This document shows positions 12,087 to 24,626 of a stretch of 64,000 nucleotides of DNA, piece after piece. The translations under genes were made by a program, and so were the position numbers. Numbering within the stretch: the first letter of the stretch is position 1; every line of letters begins with the position of its first letter. The DNA is from Knufia peltigerae. Its lineage: Eukaryota; Ascomycota; Eurotiomycetes; Chaetothyriales; Trichomeriaceae. The notes beneath the pieces are model-generated. The model was not told the DNA's origin, searched no databases, and saw nothing but the letters and a program-made list of their open reading frames with translations. The stretch lies in NCBI GenBank assembly GCA_030247855.1, contig JAPDRN010000076.1, positions 113,738 to 177,737 on the forward strand, given 5' to 3'.

Positions 12087-13636
12087 GTGACCCTTATGGC
12101 GAAAATCGAGACCGAAGCTCTACATAACGGGTCGGCCACGAAAACTACGGCGACGGCAGCAGCGAATGATTCACCGGATACCTCCATCAAAGTCCTGGTG
12201 ACTGGTGGTTTGGGTTTCGTTGGTTCAGCCATCGTTCGAGCGTTACAGGAACAGCGTCCTAAATGGATCGTATGCATTCTCGATCTGGACAATGGGCCAG
12301 GAGACTCGTGCAAGGACGACGGCGAGGATGAGCTAGACTTGCTCAAGGGGTGTTCGTACGAGTACGTTCAGGCGGATGTCACCGACTTCGATGCCGTGAT
12401 GAGGGTCTTTCATCGCGTAAGGCCTACTGCGGTTGTGCACTCGGCAGGTATCGTGCCACCCTTGAGAGAGAGGTAGGTTGACTTTCTGTGCTGTTCTTCA
12501 GTCAGCAAGCGTATTTGTACCCATAAAGGTGGAGTGTCCAAGAACAAGGAGCAACCCCAAGTATCACCCTCGTGACTCTTGAATCTTCTGCTGACAGTTG
12601 CCACCCCAGATACTCGCGTCGCTTGGAGACCGTTGTCAAGAAAGTCAATGTCATGGGCACTAGGCATGTCGTCGAGGCAGCGGGAAGAGCGGGGTGCCGT
12701 GCCTTTGTATACACGAGTAGTTGTTGCGCTGTCGTGGATGACATGACCAAGTCTTACCCAAATATTGATGAGCGCTGGCCTGTGTCCAGAAAGAGTTTGA
12801 TATATGGCGAGAGCAAGGTTGAAGCAGAAAGAATTGTCTTAGCAGCTAACAACAGTGGCATGTCACACGAGAAATTCGCCATCTTGGACGGTGAGTCCCC
12901 CAACGCCATGCTCACCTGCGTCTTGCGGCCTTCGGTCATCTTTGGAGAGGGCGACCATCAGCTGATACCTTCTCTCCATGCCTGCATCGCAAAGGGGGAA
13001 TCTCGCTTCATCGTTGGAAATGGATTTAATCTGTGGGACGCAACATATGTTGGAAATATCGCCGATGCTCATGTACTAGCCCTCGATAATCTGCTGGGAG
13101 TGGGGTCTCGGCGGGACGAAACGCAGGCCACCATCAATGAGCTGGTCCAAGAGCCTGGTACCAACGGAGTGGGAAGTGCCGCTGGAGAGACGTTCTTCAT
13201 CCAGAATAATGAACCCATCTCGTTCAGAGACTTTAGTCTCGCCGTGTGGAAAGAGTTTGGACACTACCCGCCGTGGCTGGAAATTCGCATTCCAGAAGGA
13301 TTAGGGTGGACCCTGGGTTTGTTCGCGGAACTCTTCACGCGAATCTCCGGCACGCCAACGACCCTGTCCCGCGGTAGTGTGATGGACGCAGTAGCCATTC
13401 GTTATGCCTCTGGCGACAAGGCCAGCAGAATCCTCGGCTATCATCCACGAACTGGGTTAGAGGTGGGCATCAAAAAAAGTTGTCTTGTGAGTAATAATGT
13501 GGCATTTCCTACCTCTTTAGTGTTTTGCGAGGCTGTTGCTACTCGGATTTGGCCCCCAGAGTACTCCGTACATGCTAACAAATGCAACGTCAATCAGGAT
13601 TATGCGCGACGGTTAGAGGAAAGACGCCGACGATGA
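12087..13636 (+). CDS. 3-beta-hydroxysteroid/sterol-4-carboxylate dehydrogenase family protein
   Basis: Three exons (12087-12472, 12610-13486, 13598-13636) give 433 aa. The NAD(P) motif TGGLGFVGS is at about residues 39-47, and splicing restores PPLRERYSRRLETVVKKVNV, a typical 3-beta-HSD segment. The catalytic pair is YGESK (Tyr about 194, Lys about 198), preceded by FVYTSSCCAVV. Later family motifs are RPSVIFGEGD and GFNLWDATYVGNIADAH. Such enzymes oxidise a 3-beta-hydroxyl; the fungal relative Erg26 removes the C4 carboxyl in ergosterol synthesis. Whether this is Erg26 itself or a paralogue cannot be decided, and the third exon (12 codons ending RRLEERRRR) is unusually basic. An in-frame ATG nine bases later (12096) is an alternative start. 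The last intron is 111 bp, in frame and stop-free. Confidence 0.88.
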
Positions 13637-16405
13637 ACGCATGATTGCTGCTGAGACGCCAGGAATGAGAGAAACGTAATGGCTCGGAAATTATGGTCAG
13701 TTGGTGTGCTTGGGATTGCCCATTCATTCGGTGTTGTGTGATGGGGTTTGAGACGGTCAGGGTGCAAGCTTGGAATGGAAGCAATAGTCCGGCCTTCTAG
13801 AAGCTGACGAATTCATAGCCGAGAACTTTGATTGTGCGGCCGTTCTGTATTTGGCAATTGGACCTAGATCGACCACTACCGTTCGAGGGTCATCTTGCAA
13901 AGCCAGGGAGCCTTGTCGAGCTACCCTAGCTGTAATGTATGCTTTGCTGCTCAGATGACCACACTCGAAACAACGCAAATTGATCTCGTTTCAATACGTA
14001 CCGTCACACTGGCCGAAAAACAGGCAACACAGACTGTACCATCTCCCCCAAGGAAGTGACCTGGCCGAGACGAAATGTCAGGGAGACGGGATGGAGACCC
14101 ATGATTTCGCGGTACAAAGTGCAGGTCAGGGCGTGCCATCTACTCGACGGGAGACTAGCGACGCTTGCGCAAGTTTCGGGAATGGTGTCAATGCTAGCAT
14201 CAGGTCATGGATTGTGTGGCTCAGTGGCTGATGCGGTATGGATGATTGATTGAGAGAGATGGAAACAACATGGAAGGGACAGATGGTAAGAGATGGTTAG
14301 AGATGGTCGTCTCAAGTTAGGGGTTAGTGCGCTACAAAATGACGTAGCCCCCGGCTTGGCCTATCATCGATTGGCTATCGGCCAACTAGACGAGGCTAGC
14401 CTAGCCTTAGGTCTAACAGCGGGATCCCCCTTTGTTCTCATCTTGCCTCGTCCCTTAAACACCCTCATTTCTCTTTTCCCTCCTCGCCTCCGCTACCCTG
14501 TCTCTTGTACAATATACTTGTAGACCTAGGCCGCTACTCATGTCCACAACCCGACCCCGTTCACCACCTTGATCTACTGGCGCCCCGCTATACAAGGGTC
14601 GTCGCTTCTCGGTGACCATCCTCCTACGGCAAGCCGATCTCGCCTCGCTCAAATCAGCGTGCGTCACTCGCAGCCGGCCCCTACTAGATTCCAATCGCTC
14701 TTTCCATTCCTACGGGACCATGGATCCTGGTGCACAAGCAACGACACTCGGAACCCTGTTGAGCCATGACTCGTACCCGTCTCCTACACATTATTCATAC
14801 TTTGATCCGTACAAGCAACGGAGAATTCATCCCCGTCTATGCCTCCCGGCGATGTCCCACACCCTTTCACGAAACCCATCTGTTGCCGAGTTGAAGTCAC
14901 TCTCTCGCAACCGAGGGCCAAAATTCGAGAAGTCGAACTTGTCTTGGGTGACCTTTCCGTCTCCCCGTCTTACTATGATAGCAGGCATGCCCATGCTTCT
15001 CTAGGTCCTTTGCCGCCTTCTTTCAAGTACTCCGGCCTACAACACGGATACTCGCTTTGAAAAGGGTCCCGCTATCGCCTCACCAAGGCCTGTGTAGATC
15101 ATACCCATGATCGGCGAACAGGGCGAGCGTTGGGCACTGATGACACTTTCGTGAAAGGGTATTTCCCTGGACCGCTGACTTCAAATGTTCCTTTCCACCG
15201 TCGAGCGTGATTGACCTGGTTCACGGCCTGGGATTCCCTTTCATCCCGTCCCTCCGACGCCGACATTTGTGGCTGCTCCAAAGCAAGGTATCAGCCCTGC
15301 CACCCCGGGATGAGCCTTCTATTCTTGAGGTCGCTTAGAAATTGTCACTTGTCTTCAAGCTGGGTGATGCGTAGACCTCGAGACACTACGAGTACCAGTA
15401 TTTTCTTCGGCCTGGTCCATGGATGCTACTTGCCGTGAGGTTCGCTAGTTGCGGCTCGCGTGTGCACGGCCGTTCCTTCCCCACTCCGTTTATGATCGCT
15501 GCTACATTCACAACGGCCGTCCAGCATCTTCAGACCTCCAGACTGTTCTAAAGTGTCCCCTTGCGAACCTGTACCAGCATCTCAAACACTGCAAAATGTG
15601 CTTCGCCATTCAAGCACTCCACGTCATTCTGCTGCGACTCGTGGAGCGGAAACGAACCTCGTGATCGTGGAGTGCTGTGCTCCGTCGTGCTCCTGGGGAC
15701 ATAGCTATCCATTCACTGTCTTTTGGGCATCAACTATGCCAATCGATAACCACGCATTTGGCAACCTGGGTGCATGACGTGCCGACAGTACGATGACGCA
15801 GACTCCCGCTCTGGAAGCAAACAGCAGGAAATTAATCCAGCTTCTAGAAGACAAGGCTCGGCACCATCATATGTCAATTTCCAGGTCACTCCCATGATCG
15901 CAAGGATGTTGCGCCCACTTGCCAGAGACTAGATATACGCTTATAGACTGTGCTAAACAACGCCCGTCCGTGCCTCAACCACGGTGTCGGCAACAGCCCG
16001 CCGGCAGACTTCAGGCACCTTGGTTTCAGCCCCTGCAAGAGGTGGGCCTTGGTGTAAGAAACTAGGACGGCCGGGGTAGCGGAATGGGTGGGAACAACCA
16101 ACTTCCAGAATAGCCTTCGGATGGGTCTTTGGAGGACTCGAAGCCACACGGACTCGAATTCTCCACGTGCCTTATTGTTGAATGCCATGTCATTATTGGA
16201 CTTCATCTCATTCTTTCTCCCATGCTCAGGTCTGGCAACAATACCACCAATGCCCAAAGCTCAATGGGTGCCCTATGCGAAGCCCCTTAGCCGACTGATT
16301 TGCTCGAATTCGCCTATCAGAACTGGAGACATTTGAATCTTCCTCCGTGGATTTATCTTGCACCCTCCTCCTTCCAACTGCATATCACTTAAGGCCTCTT
16401 CGACC
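13637..16405. other. Long gene-free region and probable 5' leader of the downstream gene
   Basis: From about 14400 on, the plus strand is rich in C and T, as in promoters and leaders of fungal regulatory genes. Two overlapping open frames look partly protein-like: ATG at 14720 (MDPGAQATTLGTLLSHDSYP, open to 15004) and ATG at 14839 (MPPGDVPHPFTKPI, open to 15060). They could be uORFs or the first exon of an alternative transcript. No family is recognised in either. Confidence 0.45.
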
Positions 16406-17632
16406 ATGTTGGCCCTGACATCTCCGATCAACAATATACCTTCGACCTATACCTCGGGATTTGCTCCAGGGAATCGATTTGCTCTTGACCTGACCGACGG
16501 CAACGTAGGCATGTCTGAATTCGAGGATCTTCATTATTCGAAGCCGGGAGACACCGCTTCATCGAGACAACTCGCCAACGGCTCCTCGTCATTTGCATTT
16601 CAAAAGTAAGTGTTGTCGTGATTCCTCACCGAGGTAATGTGATGCTAACGTCCTTTCAACAGCAGATACACGCCGTGGTCAGCGTCCACGTACGACCCCT
16701 TTGCGGGAGACACAAGCGGACGCATGTCTCCCAACCCAGCGGAAAGACTGCGACAGAGATTGCCACCTGAGATCCACGGCGCAACACGTGCTACTGGCCC
16801 ATCTGCCGTCAGAGAACCGTTTCGACCCCTCTCTATAGGGTCACAGACGTCTGCTTTCATCCCCGATTCCGGTGCTTTCCAACAATCTGTAGCGCCGGCG
16901 AGATCGAACCCAGAAGATATAGCCCTGCGACGACAAAGCCAGGACAGCTACAGTTTCCAGACAGGGTCACCGACCAGTCAAGGCTACGGTGAATTCGAAA
17001 TGGAAACACAGAATCGCCGTGGAGGGGAAACGGGGAGGGCAACTAGATACCACACACGCAGGCGACCCTTCAATCAAGACGAGTTTGATGGCCCTTCACA
17101 GTTGCTGCCTCTGCCAGTACCTCAGCAAGAGCATGCGCGCTCTCAAGCCCTTCCTGCTCTCCCTGTTCACCTAAGCGCCGAGGAACAGGATGAAATCACC
17201 TTGCGGGTCAATGACATCCTGTCTCGGTGCGCCTTCCACTTCGTGGCCAAGTACCAGTTCCCTATTCCCCTGGAACGTGACAAGCCGCGAGTGCGAACGC
17301 CTGCCGATAGAGAATGGACGGAGTGGGCCTATTTGCTCAAGAGGCTTGCTACTAAAAGAAGGATCCCGGCTCGAGTGCTCTACGACAATCAAATCAAACA
17401 GTTTGTTACGACACTAGAAAACTCCATTGCAGTTAGGCAGAACACCAGAGACCAGCAGCCAAGGACTCCGAAAGACGATCGGTATATGCTACAACTTGTT
17501 AGTGCGGGCACGCAAGTTGCGAAGATTTTGATGGATTCATTGTCTATGGAGCAGCTTGATGCTCTCTATAGGCAGACGGAGAGTGTTATCCTGGAGAGGA
17601 GAGCACAATTCCGTGGCTTTGGTTTTCAATAG
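16406..17632 (+). CDS. Conserved-looking protein of unknown function
   Basis: Two exons (16406-16605, 16663-17632) with a 57-bp intron give 389 aa. The start is the first ATG of the frame and has a good context (GACCATGT). The N-terminal half is low-complexity and disordered (Ser, Pro, Arg, Gln). The C-terminal half from about residue 225 looks folded and helical: SAEEQDEITLRVNDILSRCA, then KYQFPIPLERDKPRVRTPAD, then REWTEWAYLLKRLATKRRIP, ending with a long helix. I do not recognise the family. The acceptor is a tandem CAGCAG, so two isoforms differing by one residue are possible. The order of disordered half then helical half would suit a regulator or scaffold, but that is inference. Confidence 0.75.
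16661..16666 (+). promoter_or_regulatory. NAGNAG tandem splice acceptor
   Basis: The intron ends ...CAACAGCAG. Using the first AG gives Asn-Arg-Tyr and using the second gives Lys-Tyr; both keep the frame. Confidence 0.6.
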
Positions 17633-20600
17633 AGGCCCTTTTTACCCTGACGATTGATTTCTTGACCTTGATGCTGCAGTCTTGGAGCCTATTTGAAGAG
17701 CAGCGGACTAGGGAGTACGAGCAGATGCACGAGTCGCGGTACCTCGATGGAGGTTCGTCTCTTGGTCGGATCGTCCATGTGGCCTTCAACCCATGACCAC
17801 CAGAGATGTATTACCTGGGTTGACTGGTGGAAACACAGTCATGGGATGCTTCACTTTATCATTCTCGCCCTGAGCCAGATTAGCCGAGTATACTTGACCA
17901 CGAAGAGATAATGATCCGCTCATGTTTGAGCAATTGCTGTTGCTATTGGACGATTTGGAGCTGTCCTTCGCATTCGCATTCTAGACGCCAACTACGAAGC
18001 AGAGCATCCTTGTCGACATACAGCCACTTTACACCACGTTTCCCTATGAAGCGAGAGAAGACATTGCCTAATTATTCTTACAGAAAGCCCAGGCACTTTC
18101 GACCATCGAGCGTGAGATATTCTCATCCTAACCGTATCTTTGTCGCTGGCGATACAATACTTTAACATTAGGAATTCGTCGCATTCACTTTTTAGGCCAG
18201 ACTCCATATTTCAGGGCGAACAGGTCCAGTTGACGTGGTAGACGCAGAACGAAGACTAAACAGAACTGTCAATACCCAGAAAAGTCAATTGATAACGGGG
18301 ATGGCGACTATTTGTGTCCAGTCACAATCGCTTGAAAAGCATTCAGGGAGATTGTTCTGTTGGTCGTGCAGGAAGTATTTGACTCATGTTTCAGCAATGC
18401 AAGACAACGGCTCTGACAGAGAGCATCGGTACGTTTAAGATACACCTGCATACCGTCTTCTGGCTATAGATGCAATAGTCCCTGACAGCGCTACATTTCA
18501 AGCATCCAGACCTCCCTCCAAGAACCTCTCATCCCACGCTCAGCCGCACAAGTCCTTCTAGCATAGGTCAATCAACGACGTTATATCACAGATTGATCCG
18601 CAAGCGAGACAGAAGCATCGAATAACGATGTACTTCCCGAAGTACAAGGCCAAGTTATCCAATCGTTCATTGTCAAACTTGGTATAGGTTGATCCAATAT
18701 TTCGACGGTTAAGAGGCGGAACCTGACAGATGGACATGTTTTCTATGCACTCATTGCCTTCGGGAGGATCGTGACGAGCTTCTAGGACAGATGGTGTGAT
18801 GGCAAACGCCTTTCGCGGCAATGAACTCACGCTTCTCTATTGCGATGGTATAGACATGCATTAGGCGACGGCACCACATGAACAGCATTGCGGAAGTCTG
18901 TCACGCGCCCGATCAATATCTCAACTCAGGACTGCAATTTCAGTGACTAGAGAAGGACTCTACAAGTTCTTCTGCTCAAAGGAGCATGACCTTGACTTCA
19001 TGATTGTCATGGCGCCCAACTAGGAGAACATCTTGCGTTGTTGGGCGCAGACGATCAGGTCTAGGCAAGACGATTGAACCGTATATCGAGAAATACAACT
19101 GCGATAGGGCGCCGAGAGAGCCTGGCAGGCCACTATATTGGACTTTTATACTTGACAGCTTGACGGCAACATCATCATTATCTTCACGCTAGTCTTCTAA
19201 TATGGTACCATTGATCTCTCGTTGGGCACGGGGACAAGGCAATCAGAGAAATGGTCTCTCACAAATGCTGAGGCATTAAGCAAATAGCCTGCCCAACCAC
19301 ACAGACAGGTGGCTTTCGAGTGCTACGATCCATCAAACACCACATGCATTGCTACCTGACCGAAGTGACTGTGGCGCCATGGGTGGCGAATATCTACCTA
19401 GTGGCAAACATCTACCTTGCCTGATTTACTACTACTCTTTATTAGAGAGTTTCGCTTCTTCGAACAGAAGAAAAACCGGGCGATTCTGGTGCTGGTGCTT
19501 GTCACCTGCATCAACGTTACAGATACAGACTGCAATTCCATTCCGACGTGGCCAATCTCGTCTACAGTGAAGGATCGCATTTCAATGGATGAAACTACCA
19601 TTTACGTACTCCGTACCGTGCGTCGTCTCGTTTCCCACGAGCGAGACGGTGTAAAATGACGAGATGAGATCAGAGGGGAAAACAAGCGAGAGAGGGAGAG
19701 AGTATTTTTGATGCCCAACGAAATTCTACCCCGTGGTATCCGTATTGGATCCATGGCAGACACAACAACCTCGCGAACGAGGTCCATTGGTACCACCACG
19801 AGTACCCGGCAATTTTGTTGTTCAAAGCATCTTTACATCCACCCCCCCATATCGTCAAACACCATAATTGGATCTCAAGATAAGCATAGATCTGATTCTT
19901 TGAGCGTTTCAAGTCAATTACGCATCGAGCCAATCCATCTCCACATACCTGATACATTCCAAAAGAAAAGAATTGAGGCTGAAACGAGATGGAAATTTCT
20001 GAGACACTTGGAGATTCCCTGCTACACTTTCGTACCATCCGGAGTGATCTGGACCTTTTTTGTCGTATTTTTACGTAGTGAACTCCGTATATCCTGGACT
20101 TTGAGATGTGACTGTCTTGGTATGTACTGCTGTTGGTCAAATTCTGGAGATTCCATCGCCCTTTGTTCAATGCTCCGTAGTATCTCTGAATATTAGAATC
20201 CCTGTCGTACTTTGCGAGTGTGGAGACACACCACCGAAATACTTCCCCGTCACCACCAAGGACCACCGAGATCACAGTACCATGCAATCATGGTATTTTG
20301 AGTGAAAGATTTTGTACGGAGTAGGGTCTTTGAGTCGTGTACCTTGTGACGACTTGGTACAGTCCTGTGGATTGGATCCCATTAACCGTTGATCAAATTT
20401 TACGTAGAGACAAAGCGAAAATCGCCTTCACCGCCACTACCTAGATGCAACTTCGTATCAGGACACTGGACAAACGTCGTCCCCGCGTTGGTCAGTGAGT
20501 ACTTGCAAATACATGCTGACTTTTCACCTTTCCGACTTATCGGAGAGAGTGTGTCATTCGGGAATGGTATACGAGACTTTGAACTCCATAGTGTCTTCCC

Positions 20601-23191
20601 GGACAACTACCTGGTTGTTCAACCCCCCAGTGCTCGCATGACCCACAGTGAGTGCTACAGAAAGAAAACAAACTACATTCCCCATGGACGCAGAGTTTCG
20701 CAGTCGGATCGGTCTTCCTTCTAGGCTTGACCATGGTATTTTTTCTCTCTCTTCTCTAGTTTGAAAAGCGCAGTCTCTCTCCAAAACCAATCGTAAACGA
20801 CGCTCTAAGCGAGACAACTCACCCAAAGTTCCAAAAGGAATGTGGAAAGGCGGTGAGCGTGATGACACGTCATTGCTACATACTCGTAGGGTGCAAGAAG
20901 GAAGAGAAAGGACCCGATACTCTGTACATTCGACTTGAAAAAATTTTGCATTGGCGGACAAACAGATATCGCTATGCGAGACTGTGCAACAACCATGCAA
21001 CGTCTCGCTCTTGCATATCCCTGCGGTACAGCAAGACGGGTGATTTAATGAAGTGGGAAAGGGTGGGCGATGACATGATTGACGATTGATCAGAACAAGA
21101 AAACGAAGATTCACGAGCCTTGGATTTACCTTTGGCTGGATCACATGAGTCAAGCACGCCACTAACCATGTTAAACGTGTTCAATGAAAGGCAGAAACTT
21201 GCTGTGATTTCGGGATGGATTCATCGACCGGTTCTAGAGCACACATCCTTGTCCTGGCATTGCACCAGAACGTGACTCTGTTCTACAGTGTCCCTCTGAA
21301 CCACCCTCCTACCAAACAACCATGTCAGACAAGAGGTCAACTTCGCCTTGTCACGCCTCACCCTCAAACTCACGACCTACTCTAGGCGGGCTTTCTCTGT
21401 CCGAGCACACCTCCCACCACCCTTCCTTCAAATCGGCTTCCTAGAGACATCATCTCATCTCGATCATGGGCAAAAGTCAAAAAGAACCAAACAATAGCGA
21501 AAGATGAGAATGACAGAGTCGAGGGAGAAAAGGAAAAGTATAAGAATCCTGATGATGAGATGTTGTGAGAATCCATGTGGGAAGAATGAAACCCTCCATC
21601 TTTCAACTAGCTCACCTGCACGGCGAAGTCCAGGTACGTCTGACGTGTGGTTTCCAAATGCTGGGGATTTGCGTACATCTGGAACGACATAATCTCAAGC
21701 GGAGGGACCGTCAAAAGAGCTGCCCAAGTTGCCGGTACACACCAAGTCTGCTTCTTTGAAATTTGCAATGCACAATAGTCTGGCGGCCAGGTTGAGACTG
21801 AGCATCGAGATTTTTCTTTCCACCCATGGAGGACGAAATTAAACCTCGGCGCCGGGCTTCTCGGGACGAGGCGATGGCACAACCACTCGTCAAATGGCAA
21901 CCGTTGCATCACGCAGGATACTTTATTCTCCTAGTGGCTGATACTGCAAGTCGACGCCTCACGCCCTGAAGAGAAAAAAAAAATCGAGGCGAAGCCATGT
22001 TGCAGGCGCGCATGTTGCATGGCCTCCGACCTGATTGAGCCGTGGAGAATCGACGTCCTCCAGGCACATGGATTCATTGTCTCGCGGAAAGATTTTTGTC
22101 GAAGACTTCGGTGGGGATGAACCGTAAAGGCAAGTCGAGGCACCTCCATGGTCAATCATGGGATGAAGGCGTAAAGAATGTACAACTTGACCAACCTACT
22201 TGTGTACAGTTCTTTCAAGGCTCGATGTGGGGCCTCCCAGATATCAATATCAAATCGAATAGCATCGGTGAGTTGTTTGATAAGTTGTTTTCCACTCGCA
22301 TCTCATATTGAGCAAGGACTCCGACCCTCCGGTGTTGCAAGTCCAAAGGAGCAACCCATCAGGCTCAGCCGAAAAAGGAGGCCCCATACTCCTACAGTCG
22401 ACGTCCGACCAATGAAGTTTGACAAGGCTGAGAAGGGCCCAAGCCAAGTGCTATACGCCCCATACAGGGCATCTTCATGTCCCCATCATCAAAAAAAGTG
22501 AGGCTGGATGGCCGCTAGTTCGACACCTCCATACGGGATACGAAAGTAGCCCTTGCCATCTGCAGGGTACGGAAGTCTATACGAAAGTACAGGCTAGGGC
22601 ATCGCAGTATCGAGAACTTTTCACTAGTGCACGGTTCTTTATGACAAGCCCCCTTCCAGATACGAAGTACCCTTGCTCGTTACGGAGTACCATGCATTGT
22701 CGATCTCAAATTATCTACGGAGTAGTAGATAATAATATGTAGGCCGTATAAGCCACGCATTTCATGCATGAATTGTCCGTATTGTTTTATTTTTACATCC
22801 CTGCAGTGTACTTTTTTTCTTTCTTTTTTTGTATTTCAATTCTTCATGATTAATTTTGTTGGGTATCATACATTTTTGATCAAGGTACTAGTGGTTTTTG
22901 GTTTTTGGTTGGGTACCGAATATCACAGAGTATGGGTATGCTCCCTGTACACCGTACTCTGTAAACCTATACTGTCTCGCAACGTCACGACAAAAACCAC
23001 CACGATACCCAGGCAGCCCCCAACAGCGAGCGATTTCCGTGAAGTCGTGTGTATGCTCCGGAGAGCCTCTCTCTGTACACTAAGGAACCCCAGGTAAGGT
23101 GGAAGGGTCATCCCGTAATTGTTCCTGCGGAAATAGTTCTGTTTTCTTTTCGTTTCTGGGTCTGTTTTTCCTGCGCTCCTCTATTGTTCGT
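17633..23191. other. 5.6-kb gene-poor region
   Basis: No gene could be supported here. Open frames of 160-205 codons exist on both strands (for example 19670-20287 minus, 19708-20196 plus, 20554-21162 minus), but they overlap one another, lack domains and have poor amino-acid composition. Fragments around 18000-19050 might be a decayed gene, but no family signature survives. The region carries four exact copies of TACGGAGTA (19607, 20315, 22681, 22716). I see no terminal repeats of a transposon and no tRNA. Confidence 0.5.
22681..22724. repeat. Paired TACGGAGTA words
   Basis: Two exact copies of the 9-mer lie at 22681-22689 and 22716-22724, the closest pair of 13 exact copies in this window. 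Confidence 0.7.
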
Positions 23192-24030
23192 TCAACCAAT
23201 CTTTGCCTGACTGAAATCCATTTCTGGATGCTCGGACATGAACTTTTTCAGTATGTCCTCCTTCTTTTGTTCGTCGCTGGTCGGTTTTCCTTGTCTCTTC
23301 ATCTCCTGGTCGTACATCATCTTTTCGACCATGCCCCTCGTCTCGCCGTCCAACTCGGACAGTTTCGAGTTCTCGGGGACGATTTTTGTGGTGTCGATCT
23401 TGGGAGCCGAAGTCACCACGTGAGCCCACCAGTACGAACCTCTCGCCTTGGACAGGTTGATGGCGATCTCTTTGGTGCCGTCGGGTTTCGTCGAGATGAT
23501 CCACGTCGAGTCGTCAGTTTGAATGGGGTGTGGGAAGTCTCCCTGTCCATGAAAGATTAGTTTTGCCCATAGACTCGACGAGCTTGACATGATTGTGCAC
23601 GCGAATTTCAAGAGCATAGGCCGGTAGAACAAGAGGTGACCGGAAAATGTACATCGACTGCATCTTCTCATGTTACGGGATGTGTGTGCAGTCAAGGGAA
23701 AAGAGGAAGAGTAGAGGGAGGAGAGGGTGTGTATATGTGCATGTGTACATGTGTGTGATGTTCCTTGGTCGAGGGGCGGGTTTTACTACATACATCAATA
23801 ATTGGATCTTGTCCTTTTATCGAAACTTTGATGTGTGTCTTTTTCAAATCGACTATCAGGTCCCTCGCTTTCAAATTGCCGGGGATGGGAACGTTAACGT
23901 CCACTTCTTCCAACGTCTGCGTCCAACGGTAGGGGAGTTTGGATTGTTCTTCCTCCTCGCGGGCTCGATCTTCGGCGTCTTTGCGTGCGCGTTCGGACGG
24001 CGTTGGAGAGGAAGAGCGGTTTTCCGCCAT
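23192..24030 (-). CDS. nudC: Nuclear movement protein NudC (CS domain)
   Basis: Two exons (24030-23794, 23542-23192) with a 251-bp intron give 195 aa, about the length of Aspergillus NudC. A short charged, coiled N-terminus (ERARKDAEDRAREEEEQ) leads into the CS/p23-like domain: YRWTQTLEEVDVNVPIP, then HIKVSIKGQDPIID joined across the intron to GDFPHPIQTDDSTW. It ends with EKMMYDQEMKRQGKPTSDEQ and a KKFMSEHPEMDF tail, both typical of NudC. NudC acts as an Hsp90-type co-chaperone that stabilises LIS1/NudF in the dynein pathway for nuclear migration. The intron is the longest found in the window. Confidence 0.93.
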
Positions 24031-24626
24031 CTTGTGCCTACCGCAGAGTGGGCGATGAGTTTTTTGAGGATGATATGAGATGTTTGGCCTGCAAAGATTG
24101 CAAAGGAATGGGTGTTGTCTACCGATCGATGGCAATTCGGCGGAAATGCCTGTGATGCGGAGAAGCGCAAGGCTGTGGGCAACATCGTATTGTGTTGCCG
24201 CTTTTAAAAGTTGGTCGATGCAAAGGCAAGAGAGTTAAGTGCCGCTTTTGACAGTCCGATTGTTAGACATATGCAACAAGAGGAAGATCTTTGTATGAGT
24301 AAATTAATGAGCTTTGTTGACTGTCTTGGTTCTTTTGTTGAGTCTTGTGGTCGACTTATGTAGCTATCCAATATTACGTCGCGTTTGTAAGGTGGGAAAC
24401 AGAAATGAAATATGTAAAATTTGCATTAACCTCTGACATCTATCAACAAAGCCAGAGTAGTGATAGTAGAGTAATTGACCGCTGAGTGCATAATAAAACA
24501 ACAGACTTATCATCGCTAAAAGACTAATACACAAACATGTAGAGCTCACAACTAGAACATTAAGCTCTGCTCGACATCATAATCCATCTCCATAATCAGG
24601 GGACTCGGAAGATGATCAGGCCCTCA
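24031..24626. other. Intergenic region, no gene seen
   Basis: This 596-bp stretch holds the NudC promoter and the 3' end of the membrane-protein gene. It is AT-rich from about 24240. No structured element was recognised. Confidence 0.5.

Noticed and set aside
19670..21162. Overlapping 160-205-codon frames on both strands in the gene-poor region
   Set aside because: They overlap each other, have no domains or signal sequences, and look like chance openings.
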